From: Pythium myriotylum
Taxonomy: Eukaryota > Oomycota > Peronosporomycetes > Pythiales > Pythiaceae
DNA: 64,000 bases
Assembly (NCBI GenBank): GCA_023091665.1
Contig: JALJCQ010000024.1
Span: 248,001 to 312,000, forward strand
Direction: 5' to 3'
Under the pieces are notes generated by a model. That model searched no databases. It saw only the letters and a list, made by a program, of their open reading frames with translations, and was not told where the DNA came from. Positions within the stretch are counted from its first letter, which is position 1. Each line of letters begins with the position of its first letter. A program made the position numbers and the translations under genes. Shown piece by piece: positions 9,507-20,229 of the stretch.

Positions 9507-10661
9507 ATGCATCGTCCGTCCCTCCTCCTCGGCGCTGCGACGCTCGCGTTCTCTGCCTTCCTCTCCCACTCGGTCGAGGGCGCCGTCGTGAGTCTGCCGA
9601 TCAAGAAGCTCGAAGATGCGACCCTCGCCCACGTGATCGAGAGTCAGGGGCTTACCCCCGCGACGAAGTCCGGAGCCTCACTCACGTCGGTCGGCTCCAT
9701 CGTCGTGCAGAACTTCCAGAACGCCCAGTACTACGGTGAGGTGCAGCTGGGCACGCCGCCGCAAACGCTGACAGTCATCTACGACACGGGCTCCAGCAAC
9801 GTCTGGGTGCCCAACAAGGCTTTCGGGTCGCACAAGTACTACCAGAGTAAGCTCTCCTCGACCTACAAGGCCAACGGCACGACGTTCGCTATCCAGTACG
9901 GCAGCGGTCCGGTGTCAGGCTTTGTGTCCCAGGACACGCTGTCGTTCGGTGGACTCACCCTCACGGACCAGATCTTCGCCGAGGTGAACGTCACGAGCGG
10001 ACTCGGTGCCGCGTACACCCAGGGCAAGTTCGACGGCATCTTCGGCCTCGGCTTCGACTCGATTTCCGTCAACAAGATCCCGTCGCCTTTCAAGCGGCTC
10101 GTGGATTCGGGGGCTCTTGACGCACCTCTGTTTGCCTTCTACCTGGGCAACAACGCGGCCGGTGAGCTCTCGCTGGGGGGCATCAACACGAACCGATTCA
10201 CCGGCAGCATCACCTACTTGCCAGTGATCGAGCAAAAGTACTGGGCGGTCAAGCTTGATGCGGTCGTGACTGGTACGACGACGCTCTCGACGGTGAACAA
10301 GGCCATCTTGGACTCTGGTACGTCCCTCATCACTGGCCCGACAGACCAGATCCAGACGCTTGCCAAGGCCGCTGGCGCGACCGCCAATCCGCTGTTGAAC
10401 GGAGTCTACACGGTCAGCTGCAGTTCGTCTGGCCCTGACATCACATTCAAGCTCAACGGCCAGAACTTCACGCTCAAGAAGAGCGAGTACATCATCAACA
10501 GTGGCTTCCTCTGTCTCTTCGCGTTCCAGGGGCTCGACATCGCGGCTCCAAACGGCCCGCTCTGGATTCTTGGAGATGTGTTCTTGCGCAAGTACTACTC
10601 GATCTTCGACTACGGCACCGGGTCGACTGGCCCTCGCGTGGGTCTGGCGCTCGCGAAATAA
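9507..10661 (+). CDS. Secreted pepsin-type aspartic protease (A1 family), copy 2
   Basis: 384 residues, one exon. Signal peptide MHRPSLLLGAATLAFSAFLS, then a propeptide (VVSLPIKKLEDATLAHVIE) resembling that of copy 1 (VLRVPVKKLSDDQ). Catalytic motifs are YDTGSSNVWVP (Asp near residue 91) and DSGTSLITGP (near residue 268); the flap is IQYGSGPVSGF. The C-terminus has WILGDVFLRKYYSIFDYG. It is clearly paralogous to 4998-6164 along its full length, with many conserved blocks (FQNAQYYGEV, FDGIFGLGFDSISV, FAFYLG). Predicted to act outside the cell or in the endolysosome after activation of the zymogen. Confidence 0.93.
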   Translation: MHRPSLLLGAATLAFSAFLSHSVEGAVVSLPIKKLEDATLAHVIESQGLTPATKSGASLTSVGSIVVQNFQNAQYYGEVQLGTPPQTLTVIYDTGSSNVWVPNKAFGSHKYYQSKLSSTYKANGTTFAIQYGSGPVSGFVSQDTLSFGGLTLTDQIFAEVNVTSGLGAAYTQGKFDGIFGLGFDSISVNKIPSPFKRLVDSGALDAPLFAFYLGNNAAGELSLGGINTNRFTGSITYLPVIEQKYWAVKLDAVVTGTTTLSTVNKAILDSGTSLITGPTDQIQTLAKAAGATANPLLNGVYTVSCSSSGPDITFKLNGQNFTLKKSEYIINSGFLCLFAFQGLDIAAPNGPLWILGDVFLRKYYSIFDYGTGSTGPRVGLALAK

Positions 10662-10923
10662 CCTCAAGACAGCATCTGTGTAGCTTCGTCGTTGCCGTAG
10701 CGGTTCGACTCTCGATAGCGAAGCCGTCGAAGCTAGCTACAGTTTTTGGCAGTAGTACACCTCATGTTGTGTTCAACCCATCTCTTCTCATCTTGTTGTT
10801 TGTGTTACATCCAACAAAGTTGCGTGCACACGTCATTTTTTTCTTTGTCAAAGCGTCCGAGAGCTTGTCTGCTCCTGACCTATACACAACGCTCATCGAA
10901 ACATATTACGCCGGACGCAGTGG

Positions 10924-12162
10924 TCAATAGGCCACCGCGGCACGAAGCAAGTCGGCAAACCTGGTGGCCGTGAACTCGGAGATCGCGTCGATCCCTCGCG
11001 ACGCAGTGGGCAGGATCGACGCCGGGAAGTTGGTGAACACATGCGGCACGTTGTGGAAGATCTCCAGCTCCCACCCCTTCACGCCGTCGGCCTTCGCCTT
11101 CTCCATCAGACGTTTCGAGTGCGGGAGGATGTAGTCCAGTTCCGCTGCCTGGATGTAAACGGGGGGCAGACCACGCAGGTCGCAGTGCACTGGAGATGCG
11201 TCTCCCCACATTGACGGGTCTCCCTCTCGCGGATGGTACACGTCGAAGATGCCCTGGCTCGCTTTGTCCCCGAGCACGCAATACGGGGCCTTCCGCTCGT
11301 CGCCGAGTCGTTCGAGATCCACGAAGGGACAGAGCACGAAGCCCGCGAGCGGTAGCTGCGCTGGCTCGCGGTCGCGGACGCGCAGCATCGTCGCCAGCGC
11401 GAGGTTTCCTCCTGCGCTGTCGCCCGCGACGATGATGTTCTCTGGCGAGACGTTGAGCTCCTTGGTCAGGTAGTCGTACATCGCCACTGCATCGAGCACC
11501 GGGACCGGGTGAGGATACTCGGGCAGCTTGCGATAGTTGGCGAGTAAGATTTCGACGCTCACATCAGCGTCTGGGCCGAGCTTGTCGCTCAGGCGCTCGC
11601 TCACTCGGTGCTGGAGCTCGCACGCGAAAGGGATATAGAGTCGAGGACTAAGCACGATGAAGCCGCCGCCGTGGATGTAGAGCACGACGACGCGGCGTCG
11701 ACCAGGTGTCTGCTCAGAGCATGCAGCACTACGAACCCAGACGTGCTCGAGGCCGTTGTGGCGGAATACCTCCGTCGTGGTGCCAAGCCGGCGATTCGAG
11801 AAGAAGCCTGCGACCGAGCCGACGTAATCGCACTGCGTTCGCAGGAACCGCGCGACGCTCGGGTTGAGCATGCGGTCGCAGTAATTGACCATCAGGCAGC
11901 GCACCACGGCGCGAGCGATCTCGAACGGCAGCGTCCACTCGTCGAAGAGCGGCCGGCAGCCCCGCGCGACATACTCGGCGAGCGTGAGCGTGATGGTGTA
12001 GGCCACGCGCGCGGTCACGCCGGGGAGCTGCCACGGACGCTCGTAGAAGCCGCCGAACGCGAGCGCGAGCAGCGCCCACACGGAGCCGGCAGTCGCCGCG
12101 CGTCTCAGCGCTGTGGGCGATGCGAGCGCGTGCACGTAGCGGAAGAGCTGGAGCGAGACCAT
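10924..12162 (-). CDS. HSL-type alpha/beta hydrolase (esterase/lipase), copy 2, inverted
   Basis: A single-exon frame of 412 residues, strongly similar to the esterase at 6573-7883 over nearly its whole length but on the other strand. It keeps the motif IHGGGF, the nucleophile elbow GDSAGGNLA, AELDYILPHS and the His-containing NVPHVFTNFP. The C-terminal portion KRLMEKAKADGVKGWELEIFHN is identical to copy 1, whereas the segment around SVAGFFSNRRLGTTTEVF differs. The N-terminus is about 23 residues shorter than copy 1. It converges on aspartic protease 2 (stop codons about 260 bp apart), whereas copy 1 follows its protease in the same direction. Confidence 0.88.
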   Translation of the reverse strand: MVSLQLFRYVHALASPTALRRAATAGSVWALLALAFGGFYERPWQLPGVTARVAYTITLTLAEYVARGCRPLFDEWTLPFEIARAVVRCLMVNYCDRMLNPSVARFLRTQCDYVGSVAGFFSNRRLGTTTEVFRHNGLEHVWVRSAACSEQTPGRRRVVVLYIHGGGFIVLSPRLYIPFACELQHRVSERLSDKLGPDADVSVEILLANYRKLPEYPHPVPVLDAVAMYDYLTKELNVSPENIIVAGDSAGGNLALATMLRVRDREPAQLPLAGFVLCPFVDLERLGDERKAPYCVLGDKASQGIFDVYHPREGDPSMWGDASPVHCDLRGLPPVYIQAAELDYILPHSKRLMEKAKADGVKGWELEIFHNVPHVFTNFPASILPTASRGIDAISEFTATRFADLLRAAVAY

Positions 12163-12532
12163 CGCGTTGGGGAATGAGCGCCGACGGGAATCTGGCGGCG
12201 GGAACGGAGCTGCTCAGAAGAGCCGTCAGGGTACCGCGTTCCCAATTGGCTCTGACCTGGCCAATGATTGGCGGTGTAGCCACCACAGTTTCGACTTCAA
12301 GTTGGCACTGCTGATCGACCGGAAGACGGGAGAAGAGGATTGGCCACGCTGTCGACGTCGGGGAAAACAGATCACGTGGACTAGCACGACGAGTACACCA
12401 GACACGCGTTACAAAGTTTGTTCACATTCAGATAGCTCAACGTAGCGTCTAGGATCGAGCAGAGCAGCCGTGGGCAGGGTTGATTTGAGAACAAGGCGGC
12501 GCCAATCCTTCGTCTCCATCACCGTGGTGTTC
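12163..12532. other. Intergenic, no gene seen
   Basis: About 370 bp between the start of esterase copy 2 and the end of eIF4G. No convincing coding or RNA feature was recognised. Confidence 0.45.
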
Positions 12533-15500
12533 TCACTTGGTCTTCGACAGCTCCTCTACAAAATCTCCAAACGCTGCGAGCGCTCGCTTCCTACCAACAC
12601 TATTGTCGTTCTTGAGCTCGAGCCACTTCGTCAGCGCGAGACCAGGAATCGCGTGCTCGACCTTCACAAGGTGCTTGAGCAAAGCCTTAAACGAGTCGGC
12701 TGCACAAGTAACGGATTCACGAGATTAGTTGATCAGTTTGGCCATCAGAATACGAAAAGTAACGATTTCAACGCACCGTCATCCTCCACAGCTCCGATTG
12801 TCTGGAACAGCCCAGCAACGAGTCGCGTCTGGCTCTCCACGCTCACGCACAGGCCATTCAGCAGCATACCTTCGTCACCCGAGGGAAGCTCGCCCTTTTT
12901 CAAATTGCCGATTACAAACAAGCATGCTAGGGTTGAGAAGACGGGGTCTTTCTTCACAGCCTCTGGTACAGTCTTCTGGTACCACTCTACCGTCTCCTGG
13001 AGATCCTTCGACTTGATCCAATGCATACCGAAGTCCACCGCTGGCTGCAAGGCAAGCGCCTCGCCTATCTCATGTTTGTCAATCCAGTGCTTGAAGTCCT
13101 TCGGGGTCTGCTTGAAGTCGGGGAAAAGACTCAGTAGTGTCACCTGCGTCTCGCGCACTTGGGCTTTGGCTTTGTCTACGTTGGCGTCCTTCAACAACTT
13201 GAGCACACAACCGCACACCTCAGCAAGGAAGCCACCTTGGATGAGCTCTTCATAAATGTCCGCTTCCAATGTTTCGACACAATCGCACATCAGCCAATCG
13301 AGCGTTACACCGCTCTTCTCTGCAACTTTGGCAAAGCGAGCAATAAAACCTGCAAGATGTTCGTGAAGCTTCGGCACGTCACACCACAGGTCGTTACCCA
13401 GCTCAATTGTATCCTTGATACCGGCACGGATACCCTCGAAAGAGAGAGATCCTTTCTCCACGCTGAGTTTCTCGAGCAGGTCGAACATGGGGCGCTGGAT
13501 GTCAACCTTCGCTTCAATAGCGAGCTTTAAGATTTCCGACGCAATCACAATTGAGACTTCTGGGTGCGACTTGAACTCCTTCTGCAGCTCCGCCACGCAG
13601 GCGTCAGCTTCCCCGAGATCGACAATAGAGACGTATTCCTCAGCCAGGGACTTCGACTTCTTCGTGATCTTCTCTTTATCATCATCAGAAAGGGGAGCGA
13701 CAGCCGGAGACGACGAGCGATCCCCATCCTTCGCGAGTTTTGGTGCAGAAGGACTACCACGCCCTGTAACTCCTCCTGGACTCTTCTTCCCCAACACTGG
13801 ACCCGCAGAAGTTGGGGCGCGACGAGCAGCACCAGAACCAAACGATGCAGGCCGACCCTGAGGTCCCGTCTTGACTGAATCGTCTCGCTGGATGTTGCGG
13901 CGATCAGGTAACTGCATCTTATTCGCATTGCCACTGCGGCTGCTCATAGACTGTGACTGGTAGACAGGTGGCATGGTCGAACGCTGAGAGAATCCACCGT
14001 CCCGCGATGAATTCGATCGTCGTGAATCCATGCGGAAGGCATCCGGTCGGCCAGGTGGAGCACTACTAGGAGGTGCGCGCTGTTCACGTTCGGCTTCTTT
14101 CCTAATTTCGTTCAGAGACTTTGACTGGAGTTCCTTGCGGCGAGGCTGCCACTTGTTCGCCCGCAAATCAATTGTATCACGGATCATGAAGATAATACGA
14201 GACGACAGGCGCTTGTCCTTGACCATTTTGCGTTCCAAGTATGCAAAATACGTGCCCATGGCATGCGCACTTGCTGGACTCTTGCTCTCGAGGTCTTTTC
14301 CCATGGTCGCCAAAAGCTTGCACAATGATTCGACGCTTTCTTCATCCGGGGCATTGTTGGGATTCGCTGGCTCCAGCGTGTCGTTCGCTGGCTTGACACC
14401 CATAAGTTTCATGATACATTCGTGCATGATGCGCTCTTGTAGCATGCCCTTGCGGTACAACTCGCCAATAAACCGGATATTACCCAACATGCGACCCTTC
14501 ATGATGATCCTCTTCTCCTCATAGTCTGCTTTATCATCTTGTGAGAGTGTGCCTTCCTCTAGGTCTTTCTTGTACTTCTCCTCGAGCTCCTCGTAGATAT
14601 TATCCTTCTCGAACTCCTCTTGACAAGCGTTCAGCAAGATTCGCTTAAACGAACACGTTTTAATTGCAAATCGACTAGCAAGTTCGTGACTCTCGAACGG
14701 ACCGTTCAGAACTTGATCGTCTCCCAAATCCTCGAGGAGCTGGCCTGACCAGAAGTATTCGTTGCCACCATCATCTGGGAGCTCTCGCAACCAGAGCTTG
14801 ACAAATTTCCCATCACGGACGCGGACATCGTGAAGCTTCAAACCCTCTGGTGCGTTGACTGGCGTGAACTCATCACTGCTTGCCGACTCGAGCGCCTCGT
14901 TGATGTCTTCAAAAGGACCAACCACCTCCGAGTCCGATTCGCCCATCGTTGTCCAATAGAACTTCTCGTCATCCTCATTACGTACAATCTTGAGGAACGA
15001 CCACACTTTCCAGTTTTGGTCCAAGTGAACACACAAATCGGCGTACATGTCGCAAAAATGAGGCTCGCCGAGTGCCTTGTCGAACAGCAACTTGATCACT
15101 GCCTGAAGCATCTCCAAACTGTCCATGTTGATCTCCGTGATCTGCCCTGCGAGCTTATCGAACTTTTCACGGGTCATCTTGTTCATGATACTCTGGACCT
15201 TCTTTCGAGCCGCTTCCACGGTCGACGCTGCCTTCACAGGAATCCATCGATTCTCAGTTCGCTCCAATGGCTTAACCGGTCCGTCGAACAACGGCTCTGG
15301 CGCACCACGGCCACCGCGACCTCCACGACCACCGCGCTCGGAACGACCACGCTTCGGGACATCTTGCGAGCGCTGCCACTGACCGCCCCCGCCATTGGAT
15401 GAGCGTGACGACTGTCGATTTAAACCAGGCTTCTCATTTCCTCGTTCCCATCCCGGACCGCCACCACCGCTACCTGCGCGTGGGCCGCGAGAGCGAACAG

Positions 15501-17428
15501 TGCCATCTACTACAACGTCCATCGCAGGCCACTTAAGGTCGCCTTCTTTGGCATCCTCTGGGAGTTCGGTGTACATTTCGCGGAACCTGGGAAGAGAGAA
15601 AGCAAGAAATGTTAGACGTGATCAAATTGCACGCTTTCGGATCCGACAGAATCGCGCACCTGAGCAAGACTTCACGTGTGTAGGTAACCTTGCCATTCGC
15701 GGTCACCGCGACCGAGTTAACATCACCTTGAACGGTTGACTCTGCTGGAGCTTTCGTTGGGGGAGCTTCAACCACAGGAGTCTTAACATCGTCTGCTTGC
15801 GCAGGTATAGACTCTTTCTTCAGGGGCGACTCCGCTTTTTTCTTCGGGGATTCCACCTTCTTCTTCGGCGATACCGTTTTGGTTTGCTTTGCAACCGGAG
15901 AGGCAACAGGAGTTGGAACTGGAGTCTTCTTCTTTGGACTTGCAGAAGTCTGTTCCTTTTTCTGAGACGGCTGGGCTACCACAGGCTCTGATTTACTCGC
16001 TGGTTTCTTCGGGCTCTCAGGCTCTGATTTAGTCGCTGGTTTCTTCGGGCTCTGAGGCTCGGATTTAGTCACCGATTTCTTCGGACTCTGAGGCTCGGTT
16101 TTGGCCACTGGTTTCTTCGGGCTCTCAGGTTTGGGAGCTGGGCTCTTCGCCGTTGCAGTCGGCTCAGCCGAGGTCGGGACAGATGCCTCAACTTCCTCTT
16201 TACTCTTCCCAGCCAACAGCGCACGAGCTTTCGCCAACATCTCCTGACCGGCTCCGGGTGTCCCTGTGGAATTTTTCGCGGTTTTTTTCACTGGCGACGC
16301 TGGTTTTGGTGCTTCGTGAGTAGTAGTCGTTTGTTGCTGCGGTGGTTGCTCCTTCGGCGGTGTCACAGCAGTTTCTGTAGGTTTTGATGGTGTTGACGGC
16401 GCTGTAGAAGTTGCAGGTGTGGAGCTCGCTGTACTAGCAGCAGTGGACGCTGCGCCTGCATTGATTGGTTTTCCAGACTTGGGGTCAACAATCAGGAGAA
16501 CCTTCTTCTCACGCTGCTGTGGAGGCGGTGCGGCGTGAGCGGTGTGCGCGTGCGGCGGGGGCATGTGGTTGATACCCATGCCCATCCCTCCTGGGCCTGG
16601 GTAACCCGGCATTGGCCCTCCGCCCATGTAGGGTGGGACGCCTGGCGGTCCCATGCCGTATGCGCCAGGATACATAGGCTGTTGCGGCATGTAGTAGGGC
16701 TGTCCTCGTGGCGCACCCCGTGGCATGGAATAGTTCTGTGCCGGGATACCGCCGGCGGCACCACGCGGTGGACGCATCCTCTGATATCCATGCGGACCAG
16801 GGGGTCCACGCATTGGTCCGCCCATGTTAGGAGGAATGCCACCCTGCATCGGGCCGTTTGGACCTCCAGGAATAAACGGTTGTCCGGGGTATGGGCGTGC
16901 TGGCTGCATCAATCAAAAGTGTCAGAGTCATCGACAGGTCCAGACCTCAAAGCGCTTCCAGAGACTCACTGGCTGCATGGGCATTCCGGCGCCAGGCTTA
17001 AATGGCGACGGCGGCATGTCTGCGCCACCATCCGGCAAGCTCATCTACAAGTCAAGAGGCACAGTCAGCTTCTGTCGCTCGTCGTTCTCATCCGACGAGT
17101 CTTCTTACGGGATCCGGGAACTCGGCCCCTGGGTGTTGCGGCGCGCCTCCCTTTGGTCGGAATTCTGCACAACGACGATGAGCTCTGCGTCCATTGGCTG
17201 CGAGCTTCGCGGCTGGCGCTCACCTTGGTGGTACGGCGGTCCGCGCGGCGGCGGGTGGCCCATGGCGTCGGGTGGGCCGTAGGGAAACTGCGGCGGGTAC
17301 TGCGGCGCGTACTGGTGCGGCAGGCCCTGCGGGTGGAAGGGCCGCGCGTGGGCGCTCACATGGGCGTGCGGCGCCTGTGGCGGCGGCGGCGCGGCGCCGT
17401 TGGGCGGCTGTTGCGGCGGGGCCTTCAT
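12533..17428 (-). CDS. Translation initiation factor eIF4G, five exons
   Basis: Proposed exons: 17109-17428, 16970-17039, 15660-16903, 12777-15586 and 12533-12699, about 1,536 residues. Exons 1-3 encode a Pro/Gly/Gln-rich N-terminus with 12-residue SPKK repeats, ending in VTYTREVLLR, which joins FREMYTELP, the eIF4E-binding-type region. Exon 4 carries RG-rich linkers and a MIF4G HEAT domain (KVQSIMNKMTREKFDKLAGQ, FKRILLNACQEEFEKD, LGNIRFIGELYRKGML), then an MA3 domain (LAEEYVSIVDLGEADACV). Exon 5 completes a C-terminal W2-like domain (LKHLVKVEHAIPGLALTKWL). The protein scaffolds eIF4E, eIF4A and eIF3 on mRNA. The exon 1/2 acceptor is uncertain; the one used here keeps frame. A ~118-residue segment is inserted in MIF4G. 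Confidence 0.88.
15983..16140 (-). repeat. 36-bp tandem repeat inside eIF4G (SEPxSPKKPxxK)
   Basis: Four consecutive 36-bp units plus a partial one encode the 12-residue pattern S/T-E-P-(Q/E)-SPKK-(P/S)-x-x-K, for example SEPQSPKKPATK. The units differ at a few bases. They lie in the low-complexity N-terminal part of eIF4G and supply several SP sites. Confidence 0.8.
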
Positions 17429-17637
17429 GCGGCGAGGGAACGGGAGGTTACGCCCTTCGCCTCGCTTCTCGCCCTGGCCTGCCACGCGATCTCGCCCGCA
17501 CGAACGAAAAGCTCTCCCTTTGAAGCAACAAGTAGCGTGGACCACGCTACACAAGGACCAGAAACACAGACAGAGCACACTAGATTCGGCGTTTCAACCC
17601 ATTCGAGGGCGTGAGTGATGGTCGCCCGCCCACTGTC

Positions 17638-19217
17638 TCATGCGTGGCGGGAGCGCAGAAATGCCAGCGCGATGGCCTCGTTCGACTCGGCTTCGGTTGT
17701 CGACGTGAGCTGCGGACAGCGAACGTCAGCGGTTCGATGCAAGCGTGGCCACAATTAAGACTGGCGTACCTCTTCCTCCAGCACGATTGTCGGCGCGAAC
17801 TCGTCGTCGTCGTCGATGGCATCAGCTGCGTTGGGATGGAGAGTGAGGCGGAAGCGTGACAGAAGGAGCTCAGCGAGGCGATCTCGCTGCTTGGTCAGCT
17901 AAAATGACACCGAGTGAGCATGAGTCGAAATCGGGAGCGACTACACTCGCAGCGCATTACCTCTTGGGAGAATTCGCAATCGCTCAGAATCTCTGTCAGA
18001 GATACCAAGCTTGGTCGGAGGAAGTTGCCGCCTGATAGTTCGTCATCGAAAAAATCCATTGGGATCTGCTTCAGCTGGGTCCGTAATGCTCGGACAAAAG
18101 CAGTGAAAAGCATAGTGTTTGTGGATATCGCGGTTTCGCAAGAGCATAGCATTACGACCATCTACGAGAGATCAGCGTACTGTCAGTCAGCAGAACTCAT
18201 TTTCGAACTAGTGTCAGGGCACCAACCTGCTTCCAATGCTCGAGAGCAGCCAACGAGGAAAGCTGGAGGAAAACAACGAACGCCAGCTGAAATTCTCCCA
18301 TTAGCATCTCCCATGAGCCGTCGAATTCGTTCGTCATGAGATCTTGGAGCATTGCACTATCGGAGACTGTGAGTAGGATCAATTTCGTCAGTGAGCGTCT
18401 CGTGATTGCTCACCTCTTATCAAAATGATATGCAGTTCGCTCTTGAACTGACATCGTTGTCGCATCACGGCGACGAGGAGTGGTGAATCGGACGGTGCGT
18501 GGTTGGTCAGAGAAGAATGGGACGACGGTATTATCTTCCGAGCCAAGCGAAACGTCATCAACTCCTCCGGGGACAATGATGGCGCCAGTCTCGACCCCAC
18601 ATCTCTACTTCCTCAAAACACACCGTTAGCAACGTCAATCGCGATGATCTTATAGTCATGATAGAGTACCTTGAGTACTCGTTCGTCTATGAAACTGGAG
18701 AGTCGATGCCACACTTTCAGGTGCTGCTTAGGATACGCACCCAGCCCAGCATCTAGCTGGAATGACCTTACTGCCTCTACGAAATGGGAAGTAAGAGAAA
18801 ACGGTCAGCTAGGTGTCCAATCAACTCTCATCGTCAGATCCACGCACTCTCGAGATGCTCGAGGTTTAGTCCCGCTCGTGGTGGACCAAGCTCTTCCTTT
18901 TCTGCGCTCCACTCGCGAACAACGATCTGTCCTTGGCGCTTTATGTCTACGAAGAAGCCCTGTCTGATGCCATGCTCGTGGTCTTTTGAGCGAAAGACGA
19001 CGAAATGGAGACCCAGCGGGACGAACTTGACGCCCTGGAACTTGGGTCCCGTGCGGAAAACCTCGTAGTCGATGCCGAATTCCGTGGCTTCTGGGACGTC
19101 GAGACACACCAGAAACCCGCCGACCGCTGCTCCGTGCGTTTTCGCATCGTTGCGCGTCGGTGCGGTACCGTTCGAGGCGATGGCCCGCGCGAAAACGTCC
19201 GCGACGCTCGACTCCAT
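17638..19217 (-). CDS. AAR2: AAR2 splicing factor homologue, seven exons
   Basis: Proposed exons: 18848-19217, 18670-18776, 18414-18604, 18227-18356, 17961-18161, 17770-17898 and 17638-17709; every join keeps frame and gives 399 residues (human AAR2 has 384). Exon 1 has FLVCLDVPEATEFGIDYEV, TGPKFQGVKFVPLGLHFVVF and REWSAEKEEL, the hallmark AAR2 N-terminal domain. Exon 4 gives GEFQLAFVVFLQLSSL with ALEHWKQ, matching the conserved GELQFAFVCF/FEHWK block. AAR2 binds Prp8 in the cytoplasm and is exchanged for Brr2 during U5 snRNP maturation. It lies 93 bp downstream of temptin and about 210 bp upstream of eIF4G, all on the minus strand. In exon 4 a further-downstream acceptor (after GATAG) is needed for frame. 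Confidence 0.88.
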
Positions 19218-19310
19218 CTCCGTGGACAGCAACAACAACCATCAGACAGCAGTGACGTGTATTACAGTACTTAAGTACTTTTCGCTAAGTACGACATCTC
19301 ATTGAAGTTG

Positions 19311-19934
19311 CTACGTGAAGAAGCCGACGGCGCTTACGATCATGACGCACACGAGCGCGCCGATCGGTGTCGAGGCGGCGCTCGCTGGCGTCGTGGCCGG
19401 AGTGGTGCGTTCGTTGCGAGCCGCGACGGGCGACTCGGTCTTTTCAGCGGCTCTTGTGGTTGCTGGGGTCGAAGACACAGGGGGAGCAGTCTGCGGTGGA
19501 GGCAAGAGAGGGGTTGTTGGTTCACTAGGCACAGTCGCCGCGTCGTGTGCGGCGGGTGCCTGGCAACGCAAAGCGGTGAGTTCTGCTGGCGTGAAGGCGT
19601 TCGGGATGTCGGGATGAGTGATCCCAGTTGTGCGGCTGACTGCGCCACCCTGTTGCCATGAGCAGCACGGATCCCCTAGCTCTTCTCCATTCGTCGCGCC
19701 ATCGCCATCGGTGTCAGCCTGACACAACTCGGTGGTCCATCGCATGCTGGAAGCCTCAAACGCCTCTCCAAAGGCGTTCGTGGCGCCTCCACCGTTCGGG
19801 TTCTGGTGGCCAAGCGCTCGGACGCCCTGAACGGAAGCACCGTTGGGGAGCCGCTGCACGAACGTCGGTCGAGCGCTCGTCGGCACAGACGCGAGAGCGA
19901 GTGCTACAGCGACAAGACTACTAGGCGCTTTCAT
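19311..19934 (-). CDS. Temptin-like secreted or surface protein
   Basis: 207 residues. A signal peptide (MKAPSSLVAVALALASVPTS) is followed by a temptin Cys-Cys domain at about residues 20-95: FVQRLPNGASVQGVRALGHQ, then LCQADTDGDGATNGEELGDP and CCSW. The DTDGDGATNGEE loop looks like a calcium-binding site. A Thr/Pro/Ala-rich linker (about 120-180) precedes a hydrophobic C-terminus (PIGALVCVMIVSAVGFFT) with no charged tail, which suggests a GPI-anchoring signal or a membrane anchor. Temptin was described as a mollusc water-borne pheromone component; oomycete genomes carry related proteins of unknown role. I chose the Met at 19934 because it starts the signal peptide; the frame is open upstream. 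Confidence 0.82.
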   Translation of the reverse strand: MKAPSSLVAVALALASVPTSARPTFVQRLPNGASVQGVRALGHQNPNGGGATNAFGEAFEASSMRWTTELCQADTDGDGATNGEELGDPCCSWQQGGAVSRTTGITHPDIPNAFTPAELTALRCQAPAAHDAATVPSEPTTPLLPPPQTAPPVSSTPATTRAAEKTESPVAARNERTTPATTPASAASTPIGALVCVMIVSAVGFFT

Positions 19935-20229
19935 CGCGGTGGAAATTGCAGAATGAGCAGACACAATTCCGGCGGCTGCCTCATTTCTCGAGTGATGTGA
20001 TTGTCGAGAGAATCCTTGCAAGAGTACAGGAGATCGCCAGTTACGCTTGAAACGCCCCACCGTTCGATAACTGAGGCGAGCGTCTCTTGAGGGGACAAGA
20101 GAATCTGTCTTGTCTTGCTTCGGAGAGAACCTCGTGAGTGCGCTGCAAGTATGTCGTCGTGGGTGAGTGGCTACGACACCTTAATGAGTGGTGAGCTAGA
20201 CTCAAATCATGGGATCCTAGATCAAGAAC

